Notes: generated by a model not told the origin, from the sequence alone. DNA of 64,000 nt from Pseudomonadota bacterium (GCA_018816735.1 JAHIVH010000066.1:97544-161543), one strand, 5' to 3'. Numbered from the stretch's first letter, positions 1 through 8,769 are shown. Program-made: numbers and translations.

Positions 1-804
1 ATGGGGCTTCTGAAAGGCAGAACTCTCAGAACCACGGCCAGACTTGAAGGGGATGTCTGGGTGATCAACGGGCATAAACTCTGGCCGACCAATTCAGGAG
101 GGACTGCCAATCTGTTTGGTGTGCCCTGTACCACAAACCCGGGCTCAAGTGATCCGGATGATTTTGCATACATGATGGTGCCTGCCCATTTCAAAGGTGT
201 CACTCAGAGTGAACCGTATCATAAAGCGGGCATGGCTGCAGATAAAAACGGAGAAATCTGGTTTGACAATGTTCGCGTGCCTTCCTGGTATCGTATTCAT
301 GGACCTGGAAAGGATGCGGACGTATTCAAACAGCTTATTTCTTTTGGTTTGTTGGGAAGTGTCGGATTCGCCATGGGAGCGATGATCAATGTCTATGAAA
401 TTCTATATGATTTTGTTTCGGGAAATACTTATGCAAACAAGCCGCTCAAGGAAAATGATGCTATAGCGGGCGTGATCGGAAGGATAGCCGGCGATATTGA
501 TATTTCAAGAATTCTTTCCTATGAACTGGTGAGAATGATAGACAGTCGTGAAAAACCGTTCGGAAATCCGCTCAGTTCGGAAGAGACCATTGCAAAAGCA
601 CGAAACATCAAGGACTTTGTGTCCGACAGAACAGTAGAAAATATCGGCAAGGCCATGGATGTCATGGGCGTATATGGCAGTGACAGAATAATGGATGTGG
701 AAAAACATTATCGGGATGTAAAAATGATACAGCTCTGGCTGGGCGGAAAACAATTATGCCAGGCAGAAGCAGCCAGGTATTTTTTTAATTGTGAAACCCT
801 ATAG
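1..804 (+). CDS. acyl-CoA dehydrogenase, 3' part (5' cut by window edge)
   Basis: C-terminal two thirds (267 residues) of an acyl-CoA dehydrogenase; the family is usually 380-410 residues and the frame is open at base 1, so the ATG there is probably internal. The central flavin/substrate region is clear (LEGDVWVINGHKLWPTN), followed by the beta-domain end (FDNVRVP) and the C-terminal helical domain. Family role: flavin-dependent alpha,beta-oxidation of an acyl-CoA, passing electrons to ETF. Near the C terminus, where many members carry the catalytic Glu in a YEG motif, this protein reads WLGG, so the usual base seems to be missing from that place. The substrate cannot be told. It is followed after 14 bp by the unknown gene at 819, probably in one operon. 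Confidence 0.85.
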   Translation: MGLLKGRTLRTTARLEGDVWVINGHKLWPTNSGGTANLFGVPCTTNPGSSDPDDFAYMMVPAHFKGVTQSEPYHKAGMAADKNGEIWFDNVRVPSWYRIHGPGKDADVFKQLISFGLLGSVGFAMGAMINVYEILYDFVSGNTYANKPLKENDAIAGVIGRIAGDIDISRILSYELVRMIDSREKPFGNPLSSEETIAKARNIKDFVSDRTVENIGKAMDVMGVYGSDRIMDVEKHYRDVKMIQLWLGGKQLCQAEAARYFFNCETL

Positions 805-818
805 GGAGAGAGGATGGT

Positions 819-1970
819 ATGTCTTCCAATGCAGATAAAGGTGTGATTGATGCTGTAGACAGAATTCTGGGGCAGCTTTTGAAAAAACCGGTTTTCAAAA
901 GCAGTATTCGGACAGTCCTTAATAATATCGACCCGGATTCCTCAAAAAGGCTGGCCAGAACGATTCTGTGGGAGGATATGGAAGTCACGATGGCATTTGT
1001 GGCGGCCATTCCCTCTCTTGCCAATGCCCTGATTCTGTTTGGCGATGAAGTGCTTGTCCAGGTCAATGAAAAATTTCCACAGGCGCTTTTAAATGGATAT
1101 ATGGAGGAGATCGCCGATAATATCGATATGGATACGATAGGGCGGATCAAACAGAATGCTTCCCGGTTGTTTGATGAACTTTCTGTTGTCCTTGAGAAAT
1201 CAATTTCCGGAAAAACGGATACAATCCGTCCTGAAAAGGGTGAAATGTTTTCAACAGGCGGCAAGAAAGACCGTTTGACAGATGATGACAAGGATATGGA
1301 TGATGAAGCAAAATCGAAAACCAGCATCACACAGGAAGTCCTTAAAACGGGATTTCTGAAGGATATCTTGCGGGAATGTTTAAACGCGATTGATCCCCAA
1401 AACGGGGCCGCATTCGTGCAGTCTGTTCTGTGGCAGGATATGGATGTTCCGTTTTCAGTTTTGGCGGCACTGCCGGTTGTGGTTAATTGGTATATCAATG
1501 CCATTGATGAGATCGGCATTCAGCTGATTGAAAAAATTCCCCCCCGGCTTTTAAAAGAGTATGTGGAGAAAATCCTGACAGAGATGGATACTGAAACAGC
1601 GAAACATTCTCTTGTTAATTTCAAAAAAATGATTGAAGGCGTGATCGCTGACATGCCTGAATTTGAATCCAACGTATTTGACTTTGTCAAAGGCCCGATG
1701 CCTGCAACGGTTTTTTCAAGCGCGATCAACGGATCAATAAATTTTATCAATAAAATCGAAACAAAGAATCCTGGCACTGTATCCATGATATTAACAGACG
1801 TAATATCAAAAATTGATAAGAACGGGTTCAATCGGGCTGCAGAACATGCCACCCATGCCCTACTCGACCAGAACCCGCCCTTCTTTTCAATACTCTTCAG
1901 GCTGATAAAAGTGAAAATCAAACGGAAGTTCATGAACAACCACATAAACAAACACAAAGGAGCACGATGA
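819..1970 (+). CDS. unknown protein with internal duplication
   Basis: 383-residue protein that I do not recognise. It has no signal peptide or clear membrane segment. Residues about 15-115 and 170-265 are two copies of one unit: both contain a pattern like L-x-x-ID-P-x-(x)n-LW-(E/Q)-DM, then a hydrophobic AA-(I/L)-P stretch, then (E/K)-(K/I)-(F/I)-P-(Q/P)-(A/R)-LL. The two are joined by an acidic, lysine-rich linker (about 130-170, with DDDKDMDDEAKS). The start at 819 follows a GGGAGAGAGG ribosome-binding site. Its stop overlaps the next start by 4 bp, so it is translationally coupled to the small membrane protein and probably co-transcribed with the upstream acyl-CoA dehydrogenase. The function is unknown; the context only suggests a role linked to acyl-CoA metabolism. 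Confidence 0.8.
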   Translation: MSSNADKGVIDAVDRILGQLLKKPVFKSSIRTVLNNIDPDSSKRLARTILWEDMEVTMAFVAAIPSLANALILFGDEVLVQVNEKFPQALLNGYMEEIADNIDMDTIGRIKQNASRLFDELSVVLEKSISGKTDTIRPEKGEMFSTGGKKDRLTDDDKDMDDEAKSKTSITQEVLKTGFLKDILRECLNAIDPQNGAAFVQSVLWQDMDVPFSVLAALPVVVNWYINAIDEIGIQLIEKIPPRLLKEYVEKILTEMDTETAKHSLVNFKKMIEGVIADMPEFESNVFDFVKGPMPATVFSSAINGSINFINKIETKNPGTVSMILTDVISKIDKNGFNRAAEHATHALLDQNPPFFSILFRLIKVKIKRKFMNNHINKHKGAR

Positions 1971-2371
1971 TGGAAAACAGTGATACAAAAATGAAATGGT
2001 TGATTATTCTGTACAAGTACAATGTCGTGACATTAATCAGTACAGGACTTGTGCTGATCTTTATTCCGGATGTATTCAATGCCATTCTGGGAATTCCCAA
2101 ACAGGACCCTTATTTCTACGGCGTGGTAGGAAGTGTCTGGTTTATGTTTGGTATTCTTTCTTTTCTGGGCTTAAGATCACCCGTAAAATTCGTTCCCGTC
2201 CTGATGCTGCAGTTGGGCTATAAACTCATTTGGCTCGTTTTTATTGCGCTTCCCACATTGATGGATGGCTTCCACCCGTTTTACAGCATTTTTCTGATTA
2301 TATGCATGTTGTCCTATGTTGTTCTTGACTTCAAGGCCATACCGTTTCATATGGTGTTTACTGTGGAATAA
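1967..2371 (+). CDS. small integral membrane protein, unknown
   Basis: 134 residues with about four hydrophobic segments (near 15-35, 50-65, 75-95 and 105-120) and short charged loops, so an inner-membrane protein. No catalytic motif is visible. It starts inside the stop of the preceding gene (ATGA-type 4-bp overlap), which points to co-translation with the duplicated unknown protein. It is the last gene of the acyl-CoA dehydrogenase operon in this window. I do not recognise the family. Confidence 0.7.
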   Translation: MMENSDTKMKWLIILYKYNVVTLISTGLVLIFIPDVFNAILGIPKQDPYFYGVVGSVWFMFGILSFLGLRSPVKFVPVLMLQLGYKLIWLVFIALPTLMDGFHPFYSIFLIICMLSYVVLDFKAIPFHMVFTVE

Positions 2372-2562
2372 GGAGACACACAATCATGCACCCAATCATC
2401 AATGTAGATATATATTCATGAATATGCAAATAACAGCCGGTGGGGGACATGAAAACTTCCAAAATACCCTGAAATATAGGCTAAAATGACTATTTTATAC
2501 CAAATCCTGTGAATTTCCTTTTGATACAACTTTAAATTATGATATACCGGGTGCGATTAGGG

Positions 2563-2582
2563 TTTGCTCTTGGCAGAGCAAA
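2563..2582 (+). terminator. hairpin with T-run in the 5' leader of pfp
   Basis: TTTGCTCT, loop TGGC, AGAGCAAA, followed directly by TTTT: an 8-bp perfect stem in the 273-bp gap 2372-2644. It may end the upstream operon or act as a leader attenuator of the phosphofructokinase gene. A second possible pairing, AATTGGT (2588-2594) with ACCAATT (2624-2630), ends just before the AGGAGG site of pfp. The rest of the gap holds only an 11-codon open stretch (2385-2420) after an AAGGAG, which I do not call a gene. Confidence 0.45.
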
Positions 2583-2644
2583 TTTTCAATTGGTATTTCA
2601 ATCGGATCTTAATTGACGTAGGCACCAATTTCTCAGGAGGATAG

Positions 2645-4741
2645 ATGGTATCGAAAAAGCAGCTAAGTATGGAAGTCCTGTTAAACAATCCTGAAATCAA
2701 ACAGATAATTGACAGGGTCAGTCCGGAAGAGGCTGAACGACGCACATATTCTCCACCCAAGTGTGAAGCATTTACGAGCCGATGTACTGTTTTGAATGAA
2801 ACCGATGAATACAAATTTTTCAAGGATCTTGAAGCTCAGGAAAAATTGCCCCATATTATCCATAATAAGGTTCAGCTCATTTCAGGAATGGATGAGCCGG
2901 ATCAGGCAAGCCTTGACCGGTTTACCCGTGAATTAAGGATCGGTATCGTATTCTCCGGCGGCCCTGCGCCTGGCGGCCATAATGTCATTGCCGGTCTTTT
3001 TGATGCAGCAAAGAACGCCAATCCAAAAAATAGGATATTCGGGTTTCTTCTGGGACCGGATGGCATTGTTGAAAGCCAGTTCGTCGAGATTACGGAATCC
3101 CTGGTGGATGCCTACAGAAACCTGGGCGGGTTTTCAATGATCAAAACGGGCCGAACGAAAATTGATACGGCAAAAAAGGTCCGGCTCTCCAGAGAAACCT
3201 GTAAAAAGTTGAAACTGAAAGCTCTTGTCGTTGTTGGCGGTGATGATTCAAACACCAATGCTGCATTTCTGGCACAGGAACTTTATAAAGATGGCATCCA
3301 GGTCATCGGCGTGCCCAAAACCATTGACGGCGATATACAGGTACAGGACAGTGAAGGCAAAAACCTTTGTGCCATGTCCTTTGGATTTCATACTGCTGCG
3401 CGGTCTTTTGCCAGAAATATCGGCGGTCTTTGTATTGACAGCAACTCTGATGTCAAATACTGGCATATCTGCAAAGTGATGGGGCGTGTTGCCAGTCACC
3501 TTGCGCTGGAAGTCGCACTTCAGACCCATGCGAACATGACCCTGATCGGTGAAGATCTGGCAGATTATGTGGATGAAGCACGGCTTGAGAAAGCGCGTAA
3601 AGAAGGAACTACAGATTATACAGCCTATGGCATGACCTTAAGGCATCTGTCCCGTCTGATTTGTGAAGCCATTACGAGACGGGCTGCAGTTGGTAAAAAT
3701 TATGGGGTCATTGTCATACCGGAAGGGGTTCTTGAATATATCAATGAGATCCAGCTCATCATCACCAAACTGAATACTGTTATCGCTGATTTCAACAATA
3801 CCCATGACAAGGATTTTCATACCACGTTCCCCACACTTGAAAGCAAGCTGGAATATTTGAGACGCCTCGTAAGAGGGATACGCCCTGACTTGTCGCCTGC
3901 ATTGTGGAATGCCCATGATGACGAACTGTTTAACGATATGCCCGAATTTTTTCAGAAAGGACTTCTCCTTGAAAGGGACAGCCACGGTAATTTTCAGTTT
4001 TCACAAGTGGAGACAGACCAGGTCATCATGCAGATGGTCAAGGACTATCTGAGTATTCTCAAGGAGAAAGGGCGTTATACCATAGGCATTGAAAGGGGGT
4101 ATTTCAGAAGTATCCTCGAGCGTGATGGCCTGGATCCTGATTTTTATGGCCCTGTCATGTTTCAGAATTATGGGGATGGTGAATATCTTCTGATAAAAAA
4201 GAGTATCATGTCCATGAAAACCCTGAAGCTGGAATTCACCAAAAGCGGAAAACTGGAAACAGAAGAGGAACTGCCTTCTGCGATCGAACATATTTATAGC
4301 AAATCCGTTCCCAAGCTTAAAACCCAGACGCACTTTTTCGGCTATGACGGCCGGGGAAGTGATCCCACCCGGTTTGATTGTGATTATACGTATAACCTTG
4401 GGCAGACCGTTTTCAGCCTGGTGGTAAATGGCGCAACAGGCCAAATGGCTGCAATCAAAAATCTGGAACAGGATTTTTCCCGGTGGGAGCCTATAGGAAT
4501 TCCCATCGCTCCCTTGATGCGTCTTGAAGAAAGAAAAGGGAAGATGACGCTTGTCATAGAGAAAAGCCTTGTCGATCTGGAGTCAAATGCATTCAGGGTG
4601 GTTAAGGCACTGAGGGAAAAATGGCTTGCGGCCTCGCCAGGTGATGATGAATACAGAAGCCCCGGTCCGATCCGCTTTACGGGAAAAAGTGAAGAAGACA
4701 GGCCGATTACACTTATCCTGAATGCTGTCGGGAAATATTGA
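2645..4741 (+). CDS. pfp: PPi-dependent 6-phosphofructokinase (long form)
   Basis: Diphosphate:fructose-6-phosphate 1-phosphotransferase, interconverting F6P plus PPi and F1,6BP plus Pi in cytoplasmic glycolysis/gluconeogenesis. Signatures: phosphate-binding GGPAPGGHN (105-113), GGDDS (198-202), where the second Asp marks PPi rather than ATP use, and PKTIDGD (224-230) with the Lys typical of PPi enzymes. At 698 residues it is longer than the usual long plant-type beta form (about 550). An N-terminal stretch of about 95 residues precedes the core, and the C-terminal region after about 560 (TYNLGQTVFSLVVNGATG) extends further than usual. The AGGAGG at 2636-2641 fixes the start. In anaerobes this enzyme spares ATP. 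It stands alone, with a structured leader upstream. Confidence 0.93.
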   Translation: MVSKKQLSMEVLLNNPEIKQIIDRVSPEEAERRTYSPPKCEAFTSRCTVLNETDEYKFFKDLEAQEKLPHIIHNKVQLISGMDEPDQASLDRFTRELRIGIVFSGGPAPGGHNVIAGLFDAAKNANPKNRIFGFLLGPDGIVESQFVEITESLVDAYRNLGGFSMIKTGRTKIDTAKKVRLSRETCKKLKLKALVVVGGDDSNTNAAFLAQELYKDGIQVIGVPKTIDGDIQVQDSEGKNLCAMSFGFHTAARSFARNIGGLCIDSNSDVKYWHICKVMGRVASHLALEVALQTHANMTLIGEDLADYVDEARLEKARKEGTTDYTAYGMTLRHLSRLICEAITRRAAVGKNYGVIVIPEGVLEYINEIQLIITKLNTVIADFNNTHDKDFHTTFPTLESKLEYLRRLVRGIRPDLSPALWNAHDDELFNDMPEFFQKGLLLERDSHGNFQFSQVETDQVIMQMVKDYLSILKEKGRYTIGIERGYFRSILERDGLDPDFYGPVMFQNYGDGEYLLIKKSIMSMKTLKLEFTKSGKLETEEELPSAIEHIYSKSVPKLKTQTHFFGYDGRGSDPTRFDCDYTYNLGQTVFSLVVNGATGQMAAIKNLEQDFSRWEPIGIPIAPLMRLEERKGKMTLVIEKSLVDLESNAFRVVKALREKWLAASPGDDEYRSPGPIRFTGKSEEDRPITLILNAVGKY

Positions 4742-4761
4742 TCAACCGGTCTCAGGTTTTA

Positions 4762-5244
4762 TTAAAAAAGATAAAATCCGATCGCTTTGATGTTTGGATC
4801 AGACACATCGTTCGAACAGAATCTTAAGCCTACACTGCCTGAAAATGATGTCATCACAACCGCTTCGATGGAGATCGGTGTTTGATGCTTGTCGTCAAGC
4901 TTGAATTCCAAAAGAAGCTTGTCTCCTTTTTCCAGATCTGCCTGAATGGCCGGTTTTATCTGTATGCCTGACTTGGAAATGTCATTTACAATCATGGTGC
5001 CGATGGTTTTTCGGGATGGGGGGGCGATCACTTTATACCTTCCGGAAAGCCGTGTGGATTTCCGGTAAAATTTGCGGCGTTCCAAAATGAAAGAGAACGC
5101 GTGGCCGCAGGGACATTTGATGTTTCCTTTAACAGCTGTTTTCATTTCCGTGTATTTGGTGGCATCCATTACTTTTGTTTTGCCACAGCTCGGGCATTTG
5201 ATGGCCGCTTTATTGTCACTGGTAATATAAATTTTTTCAGCCAT
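4762..5244 (-). CDS. PilZ-domain protein with N-terminal zinc-ribbon-like cysteines
   Basis: 160-residue cytoplasmic protein. Residues 17-46 carry C-x2-C (17,20) and C-x-C (44,46), probably a metal-binding ribbon. Residues 56 onwards are a PilZ domain with the c-di-GMP motifs RxxxR (within RRKFYRK, 56-62) and (D/N)xSxxG (NDISKSG, 87-93), both intact, so c-di-GMP binding is likely. A longer frame reaches back to 5379, but that would overlap the exporter gene; the ATG at 5244 has an AAGGAA site and begins a normal protein (MAEKIY). It is the last gene of the TetR-exporter-PilZ run, 68 bp after the exporter. What it signals to is unknown. Confidence 0.85.
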   Translation of the reverse strand: MAEKIYITSDNKAAIKCPSCGKTKVMDATKYTEMKTAVKGNIKCPCGHAFSFILERRKFYRKSTRLSGRYKVIAPPSRKTIGTMIVNDISKSGIQIKPAIQADLEKGDKLLLEFKLDDKHQTPISIEAVVMTSFSGSVGLRFCSNDVSDPNIKAIGFYLF

Positions 5245-5312
5245 GGAGTTCCTTATCTTGTGATTGCCGTGTGATCCAGTCTTACTTCGGAAAATCATTG
5301 TTGTCAAGATCC

Positions 5313-7982
5313 TCAGCTGCTTGGCTCCAATCTTTCCAAGCCAAACACCTTGCCCAGGTTGAGATATTTCCAGTACCATGCTTCCGATTTTTCAAGATTG
5401 ACCTGCGTTAAATTAATAACGGAAGGCAGAATCAACAGCGCTCCCACCGTTGTCGCCATCATGGTCAAGGCCATAAGTACGCCAAAAAGAATGATCGGTT
5501 TGAAATTGGATACGGTGAGGACGATAAACCCGAATATCAGGGCAAGAGAAGTGTAAATAATGGCTTTGCCAGAGACTTCCAGTGTCTTTGTAATCGTGTC
5601 GTTGATATTCAGGCCGGATTCCCGGTAAAATTTAAATGTGTTCAGAAAATGTATGGTATCATCCACACCGATACCCACGGTGATGGCGGCAATCACCGAT
5701 GTGACCATATCGAGATTGATGCCCAGCCACCCCATGATGCCAAAGTTGAACAGAACAGCCGCACTCATGGGAATAAGGGCCAGAAGTCCTGCTTTGACAT
5801 TATTGAAAAGAAGCGCCACAATAATGCCAATAACGATCAGGGAGAGGAAAAGGCTCTGCATCTGGCCGTTAACGATATACCTGGACATAATGATATCTAT
5901 GAGCAGAAAACCGGTTATTTTATAAGTGTATGGTGCCGGCAGATTAACGTCAAGATACTGTTGGATTTGATCTACGATCTTTGCAACACGTGTGGTGCCG
6001 AAGGTTTTTTTCCCTTCTTTTTCCGTCATCCTCGTGACAATATTGCATGTTTTGAACTGCGGATCCACATAGGCTTCAAAATTGTCAATTCTCCCGTCCG
6101 AGTTTTTGTCTTCGCCGTCAAACAGCTCAAGATAATCCAGAATGTCCATGGTGTTTTCCGGTATCTTGTAGTAAGCGATATCATCCTTGTTCATGGCAAA
6201 GTGCATGGTTTTGATAAAATCACTAAATGCGTCAGTTCTGCCGATATTGAGTTGAGGATTTTTATCCGAAGTAAGCCACATTCTTGTTTTTTCGACCGTT
6301 TGAAGGAAAGATGCATCTTTTACACCGTTTTCCTTTCCGGAATCAATCAGGATGTTAAACCCGGTGTCTCCCACAAATTTTTCCCGGATAATTTTTTTAT
6401 TGATTCTTATCGGATCATTTTCCTTGAAATACTGCATGAAATCCGATTCCACCTGAATGCGAAACAGACCTGCTATTGATATGATTGCCAGAACAGCTAC
6501 AACGAAAAGAACCGCTTTGTTGTGATGGGTGGCCAATCGGGCCATAAACGAGATAACCCGGTCAATGATCGTAATCCTGAGCATTTTGTTTTTCTTTAAG
6601 AGAGCGGCAGGCCGTTTATGTTTCATCAGTGCCAGTGATGCGGGAATGAATGTCGCCGCAATCAGAAGCGCAAAAAATACGCCTGTTGCAGAAAAAATGC
6701 CCCATTCGCTTATGGCAATAATACCGGTCGGGGCGAGGGTCATAAACGCAACAAAGGTGGTTAACGCTGCCAGAAGCACAGTGAGGGAGATATGAGACAT
6801 GGATAATTTCAGCCCGTTAATCAGCCCTTTTTCAGATATCATGTCAAAATCCGTATAATACTGGTTCAGGATATGAATGGCATAGGAGCTCCCAACAGCA
6901 CACATGAGTGGTGGCAATGAAATGCCTACGGGGGTGATTTTGTATCCCAGGTAACCCATCAGGCCCAGAATCCATATTTGGGCCATGTTTACGGTGAAAA
7001 GGGGGAGTATGACACCTCTTAGTGATCTGAAATTGAAAAAGAATATTATGGCCACAACAACCAGGACTATCGGAAGAAAGAAAAACAGGTCCTGTTGCAT
7101 ATAGTCGGTAAACTGAATAACACCGATGGGCACGCCCAGCGCAATGATATCAAGGCCTTTAAAATTTTTGATGATAGCGGCTATTTCCCTTGCAATCGGG
7201 TCCTGATTTTTCATGCTGGTGAATTTGATAATCATGCCAAAATCGGTAATCTCGCCCGTCTCAGGATCAACCGTATATATTCCCTTCAGGAAAGCCGGAT
7301 TCCTTGTGAGTTTGTTTCGGAAATCCAGAAATTCTTCTTTTGTCCGGGGAAGGATTCTGTTCCCTTTGGAATCTTTTTCGATAAGGGAATAGGTTTCAAG
7401 GGTATCTTCCTTGCCGGAAATGTCTCTCATGGTTAGCGGGGAGATAATGGCGTCCACAAGCTCCTGCTCTTTAAGTGTACGGGAGTATATCAGTTTCTTT
7501 CTTAATTTTTTTATCTCTTTTTGTGAAAGGATATGTTCCGTTACTTTTGTTATTTTCAGCTTTCTAAGGATTGACCGCTGAAAAACAGCATCATCATTAA
7601 AGTTATTTATAAGGGTTGCAACCGGGATGCTGTCATTTTTTGTACTATGATCAAATTTTTCAATTCGTGTCAGCTCTTTTTCCGGATTGTATTCCTTATA
7701 CTCCTCAATATCCTTGATGAGATCGTCCATCAGGGAAAATGCATCCAGGCTGAACAGATCGGGGTGTGAGACAGCCATAATAATGAATTTGTTGGTATCA
7801 CCATAGATTTCCTTGCATTTGCTGTAGAATTGATATGTCGGGTCATGGGTGGGCAAGAAAGCTTCAATGGAATTGTCAAATTCCAGTTTCGTGATGCCGT
7901 TTGCCATAAAAACGGTTGTTGTCAAAAGAAGAAGGAGGACTGTTTTAGGCCATTTTAAAACAAGTTCAAAAAATGTGCGCAT
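5313..7982 (-). CDS. RND superfamily (MMPL/HAE3-type) exporter
   Basis: 889-residue inner-membrane transporter with the two-fold RND plan: TM1 (12-30), a periplasmic loop (about 35-290), a cluster of TMs (300-455), a second half starting at TM7 (about 488-508), a second periplasmic loop (510-700) and a final TM cluster. Family members export hydrophobic molecules such as lipids and hopanoids using proton motive force. The second loop contains a canonical EF-hand calcium loop at 625-636 (D-K-N-S-D-G-R-I-D-N-F-E), which is unusual here. It lies 20 bp after the TetR gene and upstream of the PilZ gene, in one probable transcription unit. The substrate is not known; the divergent acyltransferase/FabH cluster makes its product a reasonable guess. 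The start at 7982 has a GGGAA site. Confidence 0.88.
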   Translation of the reverse strand: MRTFFELVLKWPKTVLLLLLTTTVFMANGITKLEFDNSIEAFLPTHDPTYQFYSKCKEIYGDTNKFIIMAVSHPDLFSLDAFSLMDDLIKDIEEYKEYNPEKELTRIEKFDHSTKNDSIPVATLINNFNDDAVFQRSILRKLKITKVTEHILSQKEIKKLRKKLIYSRTLKEQELVDAIISPLTMRDISGKEDTLETYSLIEKDSKGNRILPRTKEEFLDFRNKLTRNPAFLKGIYTVDPETGEITDFGMIIKFTSMKNQDPIAREIAAIIKNFKGLDIIALGVPIGVIQFTDYMQQDLFFFLPIVLVVVAIIFFFNFRSLRGVILPLFTVNMAQIWILGLMGYLGYKITPVGISLPPLMCAVGSSYAIHILNQYYTDFDMISEKGLINGLKLSMSHISLTVLLAALTTFVAFMTLAPTGIIAISEWGIFSATGVFFALLIAATFIPASLALMKHKRPAALLKKNKMLRITIIDRVISFMARLATHHNKAVLFVVAVLAIISIAGLFRIQVESDFMQYFKENDPIRINKKIIREKFVGDTGFNILIDSGKENGVKDASFLQTVEKTRMWLTSDKNPQLNIGRTDAFSDFIKTMHFAMNKDDIAYYKIPENTMDILDYLELFDGEDKNSDGRIDNFEAYVDPQFKTCNIVTRMTEKEGKKTFGTTRVAKIVDQIQQYLDVNLPAPYTYKITGFLLIDIIMSRYIVNGQMQSLFLSLIVIGIIVALLFNNVKAGLLALIPMSAAVLFNFGIMGWLGINLDMVTSVIAAITVGIGVDDTIHFLNTFKFYRESGLNINDTITKTLEVSGKAIIYTSLALIFGFIVLTVSNFKPIILFGVLMALTMMATTVGALLILPSVINLTQVNLEKSEAWYWKYLNLGKVFGLERLEPSS

Positions 7983-8002
7983 GTGTTTGTTCCCTTTATA
8001 AG

Positions 8003-8638
8003 TTATTTCAAGGACTTTCCCATTTTAATGGCTTCGGGTAGTGCGGAAAATTCTTCGTTCGGCTTGATAAACTTCATCCCATTCCACAAACTGTTGAAGG
8101 CTTGGGCCAGGTAGTCTGCGATTTCCGTCTCATTGGTCAGTTTTTTGACATACACATCAAATGATTTGTTGATCAGGTCCGCCAGGCCATGGATAAATAT
8201 CCAGCTGGTGAATAAAAATTGCCTGATCTGTCTGGCCGAGAGATTTTTGAAAAGCGGGTATGCCATAACCGTATCGAGTTCTGATTTCGGGACAAGAATT
8301 CCTGAATCAAACCGGAAGGCCATATGGTTTTCACTATTGATAAACCGATACAGTTCTCTTTCCTGCCTGGCGAATAAAATGATTCCGGTACCGATATTGA
8401 TCAGCGGATTGGCCGTTATTTTCCGTTTGGTGTATTGTTCAATCAGGTTCATCGTTTTTTCGAGCATGATTTCTTCAAGATTTTTCATAGACGTGAGATA
8501 AGTGTAAATAGGGGTTGTCGATGAATTCAGTTCGGATGCTATGGTTCTGGCTGAAACGGTTTTCCAGCCACTTTTTCGCAATATGCTGAAAGCCGCACCA
8601 ATAATATCCTGGTCGCAGAATTTGGTTTTCGGGGGCAT
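8003..8638 (-). CDS. TetR-family transcriptional regulator
   Basis: 211 residues. An N-terminal helix-turn-helix lies at about 10-55 (IIGAAFSIL, then TVSARTIASELNSSTTPIYTYL), typical of TetR repressors, followed by an all-helical ligand-binding domain without recognisable specificity. It is the first gene of the run regulator-exporter-PilZ (20-bp gap to the exporter). A strong inverted repeat sits 102 bp upstream of its start, between it and the divergent acyltransferase cluster, so self-regulation and control of both flanks is likely. The ligand is probably hydrophobic or an acyl compound; this is inference from context. Confidence 0.9.
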   Translation of the reverse strand: MPPKTKFCDQDIIGAAFSILRKSGWKTVSARTIASELNSSTTPIYTYLTSMKNLEEIMLEKTMNLIEQYTKRKITANPLINIGTGIILFARQERELYRFINSENHMAFRFDSGILVPKSELDTVMAYPLFKNLSARQIRQFLFTSWIFIHGLADLINKSFDVYVKKLTNETEIADYLAQAFNSLWNGMKFIKPNEEFSALPEAIKMGKSLK

Positions 8639-8739
8639 GTTATAAAAGCCTTTCTCTCTTCTTTCCTGATCCTGTCCTGCCAGGCTGCCATCGAATGGGG
8701 AACAGATGATCAGTTTTTTTTCGCTGTTCTTAGGTCAAC

Positions 8740-8769
8740 GTTGTTAAATAACGAGTGTTATATAACAAC
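8740..8769. promoter_or_regulatory. 30-bp inverted repeat, probable TetR operator
   Basis: Arms GTTGTTAAATAAC and GTTATATAACAAC around a 4-bp spacer GAGT; 12 of 13 positions pair. Each arm contains a near-palindromic 10-mer of its own (GTTATATAAC at 8757-8766 is perfect). It lies in the 315-bp AT-rich divergent gap 8639-8953 between the TetR gene and the first acyltransferase. Nothing else stands out in this gap except A/T-rich runs close to 8954. Confidence 0.7.

Noticed and set aside
785..1519. Minus-strand open frame of 244 codons opposite the duplicated unknown protein
   Set aside because: Ser/Arg/Phe-rich composition and no ribosome site; the plus-strand gene has internal repeats, a good start and operon coupling.
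2385..2420. 11-codon open stretch after an AAGGAG site behind the small membrane protein
   Set aside because: Too short to support as a gene; possibly a remnant of a lost downstream gene, but nothing else remains.
5649..6479. Plus-strand open frame of 276 codons opposite the RND exporter
   Set aside because: Antisense shadow of a clear transporter gene, with no recognisable domain.
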